From contig OU015490.1 of NCBI GenBank assembly GCA_907164885.2, positions 230,972,391-231,036,390 of the forward strand: DNA of 64,000 nucleotides, in the 5' to 3' direction. The position numbers were made by a program, and so were the translations under genes. The stretch is from Dolomedes plantarius. Taxonomy: Eukaryota; Arthropoda; Arachnida; Araneae; Dolomedidae. Shown here in pieces: positions 37,340 to 49,316 of the stretch. The notes beneath the pieces were generated by a model. The model saw only the letters and a program-made list of their open reading frames with translations, made no database searches and was not told the DNA's origin. How positions within the stretch are numbered: the first letter of the stretch is position 1; the number at the start of each line of letters is the position of its first letter.

Positions 37340-37930
37340 TAAACATAAAGGGCCTGAGAGAGATTGTGACCCCTCTTTCTTTGTTAAACATCCTGGTATA
37401 ACGTTTTGCTTGCCAAGGTGAACACTCCCAGAAGACCAGAGCATCGCGAGACCTTTACACTCGATAAAAAAGTTAATTAAAAGAGCTAAATACAAGAGTT
37501 AAATATATTAAAACCCGATAAAATCCAAAGGATACAAGACCACTAAACAAATCAACATTCTAACCCCACATCAAAAACACACGATCCACTCTTTATAATC
37601 TCAACGTCGCCAAATCAATTGCCCCCAATCCTTAACTCCGTCATTTACGCAGTTAATTCAATGTTTTTCACGAACACTTCCCTTGATATTTTAAAAAAAT
37701 ATACATACATTATTCAGCAAGAAATAAAACGGATATTTGAAATCCACTGATGTCCTTAAAAACGGGAAAATACTATTTCTTTTTAGCACATTATCACTAT
37801 ATAAATTTTCACAACGTAATATATGGTTAAAAATTACATTTCTAAAAATTGACCTGTTCACAACCGACCGCCAATCTGTCAAACTGTTAATTTTAAATTT
37901 GTATTTTTCACGTTTATCGTATATTCTACA
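37340..37930 (-). mobile_element. Reverse-transcriptase element relic, copy 2 (3' part)
   Basis: The stretch 37345-37450 resembles 10010-10080 (shared TTGTGACCCC, GTTAAACAT and AACACTCCC/AGAAG motifs in the same order). It likewise sits directly beside a long TA tract. Further in on the minus strand, the open stretch 37691-37882 reads TDWRSVVNRSIFRNVIFNHI, reminiscent of the region after the RT domain in Penelope-like proteins. I take this as a 5'-truncated second copy of the element at 10010-11367. Confidence 0.45.
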
Positions 37931-38529
37931 TTAAATCTCATTATTAACACCACAGCTAAGCTTTATATGCACATAATCAATACTCATCATACATCATTTT
38001 TGGAACTTTTTTTTTCTTAGGGAAATTCTTTTCCATGTCGTCCTTAGTCCCTCTATCAATTTTGGTGGAATTCCGGTTGATAGATCACGCTACAGAAGGC
38101 TCTGAGTAGTGTCAGTTTTAAAAAAACATCACCCTGTATATATATGTGTGTGTAATATCCCCATTACATCACGTCCATAAATTATAATCTGTAAGGCAAA
38201 ACTAGCTCATATTTACATGGCTAGAGGTAGACTCAGCCTGAAAGGAATATAAAATTAAATTAAATGCAGTCGGACCAAACTTCTTAGTACATCGTTTATT
38301 TGAGAGAAAATACAACTGTTAATTCCAGAAGAACGGCTCGGAGTAATATCACCTTCCAACATTAAACGCGAGAGGGCTAACAGAACACGTGGCTATTATT
38401 TGTAGGGTCAGCAGATTTAGGGAGCTCGTGAAGCTAACCCACTCATGAAGACATATACACGTGTATTTCTAGAAAATGGAACACAGCAAAGAGGTGGTGG
38501 TCAGTAGGGAATACGATTCCCTTAACTGA
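37931..38529. other. Intergenic DNA, no gene seen
   Basis: No motif or repeat that I can support. A short TATATATGTGTGTG run lies near 38138. Confidence 0.5.
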
Positions 38530-39430
38530 AGTGTTTGCTTTGCAGCATCTAACCATGCTTAACGAATTGGTCTATGAGCTGTTGGGGTTACTCTGTTCAG
38601 TCCTCTTTCATTGTTCTTTTAAGTTCATAAGCATTTTGAAGTGGCAAAAAGACTTCCAAGAGCGTCCCTTATATATTATATTGGATTCATGTCTGGGATC
38701 TTCGCAGGCCAGTCCAAACGAGTTATAACCTCACTTACCAATAGTTAATCCAAAGGTCACTCATGATGAGGTCTGGCATTATCGTTCATAATAAGAACGG
38801 ATAATCGATGGCACCTCGAAAAGATTTGCACGTGAGGAATGATCTACTCGCTGCAGTCGTGTGTTCCTGTTACTGAACTACGTTAAAAAATGGGGAGCGC
38901 AGTACGACCAGTTAGCATGATGCGTCCTCAGACCATGGCACCCGCACATCCATACCGATGTCTTTCAGAATTGCTAGTTTGACTGAAGAGAGTCTCATCA
39001 GTTAAGAGTACCGTGTCCCATTGCTGGGTTGTTCAATCTTTGTGGTCCTTATACCATTTTAGTCAGTGGTTACGATGTGCAAGCTTTAGCGTGTTGCAAT
39101 GTTCTGGCCGTCGGAAGAATAGGACGCGTTTATGCAAACATCTACCCTCGTGAACCACGACCCTTTGCATATTGTGGTCATTTGCAGTTCATTATCGCCT
39201 GCCATCTGTCTCATTTGGCCTGATGGACTATATATTAGCAATATGTTGGTGTCAATTTCTTTAGGTTACCACGAACCGATCTGTCTAACAGCTGTCCCTG
39301 ATGGTTAGAAAGTCTCCCACACATTTAAAACAACGCTATGGGCTATACCAAACTCCTCGGCTACACTTCAATCTGCGTCCTTCTTCAAGCTTACAAATTT
39401 TTCTACCATGTGTGAAGACATCGAATTATA
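38530..39430 (-). pseudogene. Strongly decayed Tc1-like transposase
   Basis: No long frame survives, but the minus strand reads in order: MVEKFVSLKKDAD (39409 downwards), VAEEFGIAHSVV (helix-turn-helix), SGTAVR, WDTVLLTDETLFSQTSNSER (first catalytic Asp), HRYGCAGAMV, LIMNDNARPHH (second Asp), and RLDWPAKIPDMNPI with RDALGS (third site). This order and these motifs fit a widespread Tc1-like family in arthropods. Stops and frame changes are numerous. I could not define its inverted repeats; a TTTTACCAGCCAGTG near 39697-39711 may be one end. Confidence 0.72.
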
Positions 39431-40274
39431 TCCTACTAGACATATGTTTTACCTGTAACCCCTTAACGATTCCCTTTAACTTCTTATAGCGACGAGCAAC
39501 TGAATTTCTAATCCCTAACTTTTATAAAAAAAGCTGCTTTAACAAGTTCAGTCCTGTCATATGACGTTCAAAGTGACTATCGGGAAATTTACATATCCGT
39601 CATCTTTCTACTGATCAGGTATCCTTATGCAAACCGTCTCTATATTTGGATTTCATTATTCAGGTTTAAACCAATGGAATACTATATGGCCTTAAGTTTT
39701 ACCAGCCAGTGTAATACACAAAATGAAATTTGATAACGATAATTATTGAAACTATAACAAGCAATAATAAAATTTGAGTTCCCATCTTTTAATTTTATGG
39801 AATGTCCTATAGGTTACACGTTTTCATTTGTGGAGTCCCGTTCTTTAGTTTATATATATGCCCTTAAAGAGTTTAGCTTGGAGGCATAATGTACTATTCT
39901 TCAAGGATGCGAAAGCTATCCATTTGGTGTTTTAGGGCAAATACCATTACACTGGAATGCGCGAGAAGAAAACTTAATTAATCCATGGTCTCAGCATTAG
40001 GGATTTTCAAGAGGATTTTACTCCTGGAATGCCAGAGTGAAGAAAGGAATTAACGTGATGTATATTTGTAAAATATTCTCTGCTAGCAGAAACGTGGAGA
40101 GACTTGGTACTGTCATGATGCGTGTTCGGTCGCGCCATGAAATGAAAAATAGGGAAAATGGAAAGGAGTGCTGAAATAATTAATTATGCGTTAGAACTGT
40201 GTTCTTTTCATAAATAATTGCCACTATGGATACAACGATTAAAGCTTTACGATTACATTAGCGTATTTTATAAC

Positions 40275-40276
<2 letters not shown>
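39431..40276. other. Intergenic DNA, no gene seen
   Basis: The first part probably belongs to the decayed Tc1. The rest shows nothing recognisable. Confidence 0.45.

Positions 40277-40354
<78 letters not shown>
40277..40354. repeat. (TA)n microsatellite
   Basis: Continuous TA tract, not bordered by a recognised element. Confidence 0.97.
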
Positions 40355-40356
<2 letters not shown>

Positions 40357-40760
40357 TAGCATTTAAATTCCTTTCCTAAATCCAATCCACAGTAACATTA
40401 CTTATCACTTTAAAAACCCATAGCAACAGAACTTCCCATAAAATCGCATACGTTGCATTTCTACATGTATACACTTCTGGAGAAAGGCGTGGGTTCACAT
40501 CGCGAGCCCCAGAATTTGCTGACACTTCAACATATCTTGCTCATGTACCTCGCTTCTAGAGCATAAGGTTGAAAAATGATATTCACTTCGCTCCGAGCAT
40601 CTGAAATGGATGGACGTATTTTTTATCGCTCTAAATAAAAAGATTTGACTTGACTGCTTCAAATTTTAATTCCTTTCAGGCTGAGTCTAGCTCCAGCCAT
40701 GTAAATATGAGCTAGTTTTCATTTTCAGATTGCATTTTAAGAACGTGTGTAATGAATATA
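40355..40760. other. Intergenic DNA, no gene seen
   Basis: Nothing recognisable. The stretch near 40680-40720 (CTGAGTCTAGCTCCAGCCATG) is repeated in inverted form near 38218-38240 (CATGGCTAGAGGTAGACTCAG), so an unidentified repeat may be present at both places. Confidence 0.45.
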
Positions 40761-41891
40761 CACTGCTGGCCACCCAAATTGCAACACCAAGAAAGACAAG
40801 AGATATCACAACAAAATTTATTTTTTAGATAATATGTTGACCAAGTATCAAATGATTAAATTTATAGACTTCTGTGAAGTGTGGTTCCTGCCAAAATCAG
40901 CAGCCAGAGTAGCCGCCATTGTTGGAGATCACCGCTGCCACACGCCTCCTCATTGATTCAAAGAAACTTTGGATGAGTTCTTGGGGTACAGCAGACAAAG
41001 CAGCTTCCACACGTTGACAAAGTTGATCTGCTGTGGCAGCTGGGGATGGAATCTGGGTCAATCGTAGAGCGACCATGGACCACATGTTTTCTATCGGCGA
41101 AAGATCCGGAGAGCGAGGCAGCCAGGGAAGCAATTCAATCTGGCGATTGACGAAGAACCGTTGGACAATGCGTGCCACGTGTGATCGCGCATTATCCTGT
41201 TGAAATATGGCTGTGGGCAAGCCCTGAAGGTAAGGAAGGACAACTGACTCCAACACCTCGCAGATGTAGCGCTGGCTGTTTAAAGTACCGGCAATGCGTA
41301 CTAGAGGTGTGCGAGAGTGATATCCAATACCGCCCCATACCATAATACCGGGTGCAGGACCAGTGTGGCGGTGCATAACGCAGCTGTTCAGCATCCTCTC
41401 TTCACGGTGTCTTCAGACTCGAATGCGACCATCGTGGTGTTGCAGACGGAAGCGTGACTCGTCAGTAAAGACAATTTAATTCCATTCTGCCGTCCACATC
41501 CTTCTGTCATCGCACCATTGGCGGCGGAGACGTCTGTGGTTCTGCGTCAAGGGTAGACAAAGCAATGGACGTCTTACGGACAGACCATTCTGCTGTAAAC
41601 GGCGTCGAATGGTACGCGCAGACACTGGATGATGCGTTACAGACTGCATGTGCTGTGCTATTGTTCGTGATGTGACTGAGCGATCCGTCACTGCCATGCG
41701 CACAATTTGCCTGTCATCACGTGAAGTGGTTCGCTGAGATGGATGCGATCGAACACGCCGGTCCGTCGTACCCTCCTGCATCCAACGATCACATATCCAC
41801 ATTACAGTTGTTTGGTTTCGTCCAACACGACTACCGATTTCCCTGAAAGATAATCCACAATCTCGGCAGGCCAGTATCCTTCCTCTGTCGA
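40761..41891 (-). mobile_element. Tc1-like transposon copy E, 5' end lost
   Basis: Left end CACTGCTGGCCAC at 40761 after TA, same family as copies A and B. The homology stops abruptly at TCCTCTGTCGA (about 41891), roughly codon 15 of the transposase. From there Helitron-related sequence follows, so the terminal ~220 bp of the element are missing. Confidence 0.92.
40897..41890 (-). pseudogene. Tc1-like transposase copy E, truncated, two stops
   Basis: Minus strand, missing about the first 15 codons. Two nonsense codons occur: TAA at 41476-41478 (Glu in copies A and B), and TGA where copy B has TGG. The TGA is at the same codon as in copy A. The rest matches copies A and B through FQQDNARSHVAR (Pro of NARPH is Ser) and SPDLSPIENMW to the C-terminus at 40897. 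Confidence 0.92.
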
Positions 41892-42270
41892 AAAAGAAAA
41901 AGAAATCCAGAAAAAGAAATCACGTGATTAGTATTAAATAAATAAAATTCTAAAAATTAATCTTAAAAATTCACCGAAAATCGGAATATGGAGGTAAAGA
42001 TTCGAAAAAAGATTTCATTTTAAAGGAACTTTTAGGATCTTACAGATGATATAAATTTTATAACTCTCAAATTATTATTTTAAATACAAACTTAAAAAAA
42101 GTTACAAAAACAGCTTAAAAATTTCATTTTAAAAAATCTAAGAGGAATTTTTCAAAAATCTTCCTTAGTGCACCCCTGCACTATAAGAAGTATCGTCATG
42201 CAAAATTTCATCTCTTTAGCTCCAGCGGTTAGGTCTGTGCTTTGTATGTCAGTGAGTCAGTCAGTTGCGA
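41892..42270 (-). mobile_element. Helitron family 1, fragment
   Basis: From AAAAAGAAATCACGTGATTA to the CAGTCAGTTGCG stretch this matches, in order and orientation, the 5' half of the Helitrons at 53285-54012 and 58437-58990 (TAAATACAAAC, CACCCCTGCACTATAAGAAG, CAAAATTTCA, CCAGCGGTTAGGTCTGTGC, TGTATGTCAGTGAGTCAG). The extreme 5' end is interrupted by the hAT-like insertion at 42271. Confidence 0.75.
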
Positions 42271-42592
42271 AAGTGCTCCCCAACCTTTTTATCGCCGCGG
42301 ACCGGTCAGTGTTTGATAATTTTACCACGACCCGCTGAGGGGGGGGAGGGGGAAGTTGATTGTTTATATTTTAGATTGTTTTGATTTAATAATTTTAATT
42401 TAATTGCGTTTAAACATGTCTTCAAAATAAAATACAGTTACACCAAAAAATGAATATAAAGTGATTTAACCTTTTAACTCACTAAACGCTAAATCAATGA
42501 GAACCCTGTGCTTGTGGCCCTGAGCTGGCAGCCCGGTACCATTTGATCCACTGACCGGTACCAGTCCGCGGCCCGGGGGTTGGGGACCACTG
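42271..42592. mobile_element. Non-autonomous hAT-like element
   Basis: The left end AGTGCTCCCCAACC and the right end, read inward, CAGTGGTCCCCAACC are inverted copies. Both continue into a GCCGCGGAC and ACCGGTCAGTG stretch. The CAGTGGTCCCCAACC terminus is of hAT type. At ~320 bp, with no coding capacity, it would need a transposase in trans. An 8-bp target duplication cannot be confirmed (right flank AGTTATTT, left flank AGTTGCGA). Confidence 0.68.
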
Positions 42593-43492
42593 AGTTATTT
42601 TACTTTTATAAGATAATAATTTTAAATAGCACAAGCGTAAAAAACAGTTTAAGGGGAAGTTTATTAAAAATTCTACTTTTTTAGTATTATTTTCCAAATT
42701 TTGCATGTATTAATATATAGTTCAAGAATTTATATTTATATTTCTCTTAACTTATACGGTAGGTACTAATAAACCGAAAAACTGTATAAAAACGGCAAAA
42801 TAACAAAAAATATGCATTTTTTATATTTTAATCAAAATAATTTTTCTATAGATATGAAGACTTTCTATATATACATTTCTGATATGTATAATACAGAATA
42901 GGAAAAAAATATCTTTTCAATTTCAGAGTCCTTTAGTTTCAATTTGTTTGGTGAAAGTTTTACGGGTTCCGTAATTATCTCGAAACAAATATCTGTAGCC
43001 CCTTAAAAGCATTACTGATTGGCATTGCTTTTGATCGCAAGAAAAAAGTTATCGCATCCGTTTTCTTTGCGACAGAAAAGTGTAAGCCTTTGAAACTGAG
43101 AGAAAAGATTAATTTAGTTCTCCGCTTTGAAGAATGCAGAGACATTTACAACTGTAGGCTATGCTTTCTTCTTTTTTTATTCAGATTGTGTAGTTATTTC
43201 GCTTGAGGTACGATTTGACAACTTACATTTAAGTTTATTTCAAGATATATTTTGCTGTAAGATTAAGCATGTAAAGATTTTCGTTATACATACTGTAAAT
43301 TATTGTAGTAAAATAAATCTCTTCGAATATAAATTCTTTATATTCTCAAGAGATCTTATAATTGTAAACACCATACAAAGTTCCTTTCATTTTATGTCGC
43401 TATTGAAATGCATTTAAATGCATTTAAATGCTTGTCAGATTAGTTATCTGACTTCTTCATTTATAATAAAAGTTAGAATAGTCAAATAATAT
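42593..43492. other. AT-rich DNA, no gene seen
   Basis: The first ~100 bp may be further Helitron-family sequence. Otherwise nothing is recognised. ATTTAAATGC is repeated in tandem near 43412-43432. Confidence 0.45.
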
Positions 43493-43523
43493 ACATCTAT
43501 CTATCTATCTATCTATCTATATA

Positions 43524-43606
<83 letters not shown>
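43493..43606. repeat. (TCTA)n followed by (TA)n
   Basis: About six ATCT/TCTA tetranucleotide units run into a TA tract of about 80 bp. Confidence 0.95.
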
Positions 43607-43608
<2 letters not shown>

Positions 43609-44214
43609 ATTGCATGAATTTATGAATTTATTTACATCTCTAAATTCATCAACCCGTTACTTGCCTAATTTTTCCATGAGCTATTTGCGAATTTTTTTAA
43701 GCATTCCTTATCCAAAACATAATTTTCTTTTTCTGATCCTCGTTCTATAGTCTGCGTTATTTATTTATTTATTTTTTTTTTACTTAAACCTGGTACATCT
43801 TAAATTAAAATTTACTATAAAATAATTCATCTTACTTTGCCACTAATAGCTGTGGATTTTCTTTTGATATTATTATATTTTAAGATTAAAGTGTGCTACA
43901 GGAATGACTTTATAAAACAGTCACTTTGAAATATTCACTTTATCCACCACTTTGAAATTCAATGTTTTTTGTTCCCTTTTCGTTCCCAAATATTTTCATA
44001 TATCTGAATTTATTTCTAGTAAAAATTTCCAGTTTAAGAATCTCCTTGCCTTATTCATTTCTACTCGGTTTTTCAACATTTTCATAAATCCTATGAATAT
44101 TACATTCATGCCTTCGTGACCTGATTATTTAATAAAAGCAGGAAATGAGATTGATAGGTTTTGAATAATTATCTATGGCGGCATAAAAAGCAATCAATTG
44201 TGTAGAAAAGAAAT
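43607..44214. other. AT-rich DNA, no gene seen
   Basis: Includes a TTTA-rich run near 43758-43780. No coding or repeat structure is supported. Confidence 0.5.
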
Positions 44215-45115
44215 CACAAATATTTATGAAATTCAGAAGAACCATATGATGTCAATATGATTAATAAACATGGAATGAATTGAACAATAAACGTTTGTAC
44301 ATGGCAAAACTACAGTTAACAATCATATTTCTAGCAAACGAAATTTCATTTGAAAAGCAAGAAGAACCAATACTGACATGAGGTGACTTCGAGAAATAAT
44401 ATTTTAATACCTTCAAGGAAAAAATTGGAGTCCATGGTTAAAAACTCGGAATCTTTTGGTAATCATAAAGGTTATTAGTACAATAATTGCATTACAGTAC
44501 AGTTGGCCAATGACTCTATCCGGGTTGGTCTACAAACATGATAAGGATGAGGAGTTGTGCGTCACTGTGGAAATTGCAACAATTTTTATTTACCCTCTGT
44601 TAAGTTCCCTTCAGATTTTCTAAAATTTTAAGAGTAACATCTGTTGCAGTTAAGTTTTCCTAACTGAAAATAATTTTTTTTTTTTCATAAAATGAAATTT
44701 GGTTTGCTAGAAATATTGTTGCTAATTGCGGTTTTGCCATAAACATACGATTGCTGTTTAATTTATTCCGTTGATTTTAATCATATAAACACCTTACTGT
44801 TCTTCTACATTTCATAAATATTTCAGTTTACTTGGAAAATAAAGTTTTAATACCTTCAAGGAAAGAATGAACTGGAAATTGGTTGTTTAAAACTGGGAAA
44901 CTTTTGGTAATGTTCGTGGTTATTAGGACAGTAATTGCATTTCAGCGTGGGTGGCTAATAAATCTACCCTTGATGGTTTACAAACATGATAAGGGTGCTG
45001 AATTGTGGACACTGCAACTTTTTTTTGTTGGCATCTGTTAAGTTTCATTAAAATTTTCTAAAAGGTTCTTAAGAGTACCATCTGTTGCAGTTAAGTTTCC
45101 TTTAAAAAATCATTC
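44215..45115. repeat. Composite of inverted and direct repeats
   Basis: Arms of about 140 bp at 44215-44355 and 44690-44825 are inverted copies (e.g. TTTCTAGCAAACGAAATTTC against GAAATTTGGTTTGCTAGAAA). The 285-bp block between them (44385-44670, starting TTTTAATACCTTCAAGGAA and containing CATCTGTTGCAGTTAAG) is repeated directly at 44844-45115. The layout is arm, block, inverted arm, block. No coding capacity is seen. Confidence 0.8.
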
Positions 45116-46254
45116 TTTTTGTTAATTACACCTCTAGTATGTTATATATCATTCGAACTTTAACAAAATTGAGTGACATTAGATTAAGACTCTTTTCTTT
45201 TTCTAGAACATGCAACAAATAAGGTTTTATCCCTAATTACACCATTAGTATTGTCTAATACATGAGATTAAAACATAATTTCTAAAGAAATCCGTAATAA
45301 TGTAAGTAATTTATTCTATAACCTTGACTCTTTTATATTATCACATCTAACACAATTAGCAAAAGATTTTCGTAATAATTTTGCAATTGATTATATCTTG
45401 TCACATATTGAGAGAAGATCACATGAATTTAAACATTCAGGTTTTTAATTAGAGAAAAATCCCCTCACGATACGCAATTAGAACAGAAAGTAGCTCAAAA
45501 TGTAATAAATCAAAAAATTTGGAAAGCGTTTTTTAATGAAAGCTATTTTATAAATGCCATTAATAAATGTATACCAAGTTTCTACGGAAGAGCAGTGAAA
45601 ATTACATTGCAAAAAGGTGCTTTATATTATAATACAAAAAAGTTTGTTTGAAATCCAGCTCCCAAAGCTTTTCAATTTTCTCTCTTTGAAAAGGAAATTT
45701 TCTTTGAAATTAAATGTCCTTCAAATTTTCTTTCAAGAATTATTTGTCTATAAAATAAATCAAATAAAGAATTTTAAAGCAAAAGAAAATGTTTTAGAAT
45801 TTATTCCTCAAAATTAGCCATATTTAACTGGCAAAATTCTTTTAAAAACCCATTAATATCATGGCCATTAATAAAAACTTCAAAGTCTTTTCAAACAAAA
45901 TTAGCCTGTCGTTTCTTTATTTTGGTAATTAGAACTAAAGTAGAACGGCATTATTAAAATAAAAAAATAGACTCTTGTAAAGTCAAAAACTGCAAATTAC
46001 TTTAGTTAAAGCAGGATATAGTCTTTGTTTTATTATTAAAGCATTGAATTTTAAATTGACTTCGTATATTTAAAGAGGAAAAAAGGTTACTTTTTTCACG
46101 CGCTGCTTTTTTATGAAGTTTTAGAAACTAGTTCTTTTATTTTTCGAATACGTTAAGCTTAACTTTTAATCTTTGCAAAATAAAGACCATTATAATAATC
46201 ATTACCATTATGAAATGTCTTGAGTTTTACTATAATTAAGATAGTAAAAGCATT

Positions 46255-46256
<2 letters not shown>
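45116..46256. other. AT-rich DNA, no gene seen
   Basis: Nothing recognisable in either strand. Confidence 0.5.

Positions 46257-46316
<60 letters not shown>
46257..46316. repeat. (TA)n microsatellite
   Basis: Continuous TA tract. Confidence 0.96.
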
Positions 46317-46319
<3 letters not shown>

Positions 46320-49316
46320 CTATTCGAAATTCTTTCATTTTAACTCAATAAAGTATCACCCCTTAATCCAAAGTTTGATCCACAGATAACAAAAGTAATC
46401 AATTATATTTCCCCCTAATCTACGTGCAGAGAGAAAATGCTTATATCAGAGGTTGATGCAACACTCTTTTTCGAATGTTCCAGGACATTCGAAAGCATCA
46501 CGCCATATGACGGGCGAGATCAGATTTTTACTGCTGACCAATTAAAAATTTAGCGCAGCTGGTCTTTGGCGTGGGTCGGGCGTCTCTCTTCACCAATTGC
46601 ATGTCTGCATTTTCGTCCTAGCTAGCCGCAAAAATTTGCGCGGCGACTTTTTATTCATTATATACGGTTCTGGCAGGTTCCGTACTACATAGCTGTAAAA
46701 TTGTGATGTTAAAACAGCAACAATGTGTATCCAGTGTAAAGGAATGTATGATGTTCCTCTGAAGTTCCAAGAAATTAAATATTATTCTAGACGAAAGCGC
46801 CTTTTTTGTTGACCTGGACTATCGTTCTATTGATTCCCCACGAGTACCTAAAAAAAGTTAGTTTGAGCCCCTAGGGTATATTTTCCTCTACATGTTACTT
46901 CATGCCTTGCGTCATGACCACAGGATTGTCAGGAATATCACGAGTTCATCAAGATATTACATATATATATATATATAAGTTTTCCATATATTTCGCCTTC
47001 TGTAGTCTTTTTTTTTTGTTCTGAAAATAATATGGCCGCTTAGAGAAGTAGCCGTCTAGAGAAGTTTTACTGTATATGTATTGCAATTCTTCTAACATCG
47101 TGACCTGACCACTGAAAAAAAAATTAACCGTCATTCAAGAAATAATATTAAAGGCAACTGCAGTTATTAAAGGCAATAATTAAAGGCAATTGCGGTTTGT
47201 GCAAGCATCTAAATTAAAAATTAAGAAACTGCAGTTGATAACGCTGTTAAAAATTAACACAAGATCATTCAAACACCGTTCTAAACACTACTGTAGACGA
47301 GACCTAAATATTTTCAATTTTAGAATTTTCTGTGTTATCTAAAAGTCCTCCAAAAAATTTCCGTTAAGACCCCCAAAATATAATCCATTTAAAATTGAAG
47401 CGTAAGTTATTGGATTTCCTAAGATCGTACAAGAGTAAACAAATTTGTCATCCTTTCTAAGCTTAAATCCCTTTTGATCGGTATTTTGGGATGTAATTGC
47501 TTCAATTTTAAGGTAATGCCCCATACGTGACAGCAACATAGCTCGAAATTTATGATTGAAGCAACATGTTTAAATAATTACTGCACACTATTTTAGTTTA
47601 AGATTAAACTAATTTTTATATATTTAGAATTAATTGAGGAATTTTCTTAAAGAATTCCTTATTTCATAAAACTTTTATTATATATATATATATATACATT
47701 GTGTGTATCATTTAAGTGTAATACACCATGCTTGCATTACAAAAGTTTCTTAATGTTTAACACCTTCTATTTTCATTTATTTGGCCACGCATTTATGTTA
47801 TTTTATACAGAAGTGCATCGAAACCTTCTGTTGATCTTGGACCAATTGAGAAAAAAAGATTCGGTGGGTACCCTCTCCCAACTAATACTATTGAAGAATA
47901 ATAATTTTGTCTAATATTTGTTCTTAGTCAGAAAATGGATTTTATTTTCTGACAAAGCAAACTATTTGTGATAAATGACTTTAATGAAAAGTGAGAAATA
48001 AATTTAAAAACAACAACAACAAATTTCATGTAAAGTTAAATGCCATAGCTAACATAGCTGTGTATGAAAACTTAAAAATGAAGGATTTTTTTCGGCTTGC
48101 CTGTTCTTAATTAACTGTAAAATTGATGTTAATCTGCGATTCGGCGTATCAGAAATTTTGCCTACGTTGAAAATGCCATTTTTTTTTACTATTTTGGTTA
48201 ATTTTATTTTTTGCAAGAATCCTGCAATTCAATCTTTTCGGTTTTGAATACCGTTTTGATTTTCATTCTACATTAATTAGAAGCAGAGTTATAGCTATTT
48301 TTAAAAACATCGTCTGATACAAAATTGAAGTGACACACAACTTTAAATGCGTTTTTCTCAGAATTATGTTTTTTAGCTCAAATCTCTACCGTTATCATGA
48401 TATCTCACATAATAATGCATATAATTTGATAAAATTTTCAGGGAATGTTTTGTATGCTATTGTTAATGAGATGACTCATAATAATTGATGTATAATAAAT
48501 AGTTTTTTGTTTGGGGCTGTTTTTATAAGAAAAGGAATGACGAATTGGGGAAAATTTTCATATTGGAACATAACATTGTCTGTAAAATTTTTGCATTTTT
48601 AAATCTCTCTTAGATTGAGGGTCATTTTGAAGGCAACTGTTATATGTATCATGTGTGAGAAGGAAATTAAAATAGTAGCATTAGAATTTTGTGCTGACTT
48701 ATAGGCGTTTTAGCTAAATTTCATTAAAAATTACTTCAAATTGGCCAATTTATAAAAAAGTATGGTATTTACAGGCAAGTTTTTTTTTATCTTTTTAAAT
48801 GCTATTTTACCATAAAAGACCAAAAAATCCTTAAAAAAACAATTTTTTTTAAAAATTGGCTCCGAACGTAGGCAGTCACCTTTAGATGAACAAAGATTTT
48901 CTGAACTCGAAAGTCAACTCGACTCAGTCAGTGGAAGAAAACAGAAATTTTTTGAATTTGAACTCTTTTGTTTGTTTGTTTGTTCCGAGCTCGAACCGAA
49001 CTGGGAACAAAAAATAAATTTTGCTCCGAGTTTTATAATATTGTTACATTCATGGTTCTTTTGAAACAATGGATCCAATTTTCGTTTATCATCGCTGAAT
49101 TCGCGGACCACTTCTCAGGTTCTCCAGGACTATCTGTGGTCCACATGCCACCGGTTATTGAACACTGTTATAGAATGAGATAAAATTGACAATTTATCGA
49201 GTATTTAAATGGTTCTCTAGTGGTTCCACGATATGTTATCTTAATGACACTAAACTAAAGCATTTCAATCAAAACTTCAATTAACGTTATTTAAAAAATT
49301 AAAGCATTGTATTTTA
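46317..49316. other. Three kilobases without recognisable features
   Basis: Short TA runs lie at about 46961 and 47680. A GC-richer stretch at 46490-46700 has no open frame or repeat signature that I know. Open stretches (for example 47339-47539 minus, 47699-47914 plus) lack motifs and look like chance. Confidence 0.5.

Noticed and set aside
46490..46700. Possible exon in a GC-richer patch
   Set aside because: No open frame of useful length, no splice-site pair and no recognisable peptide.
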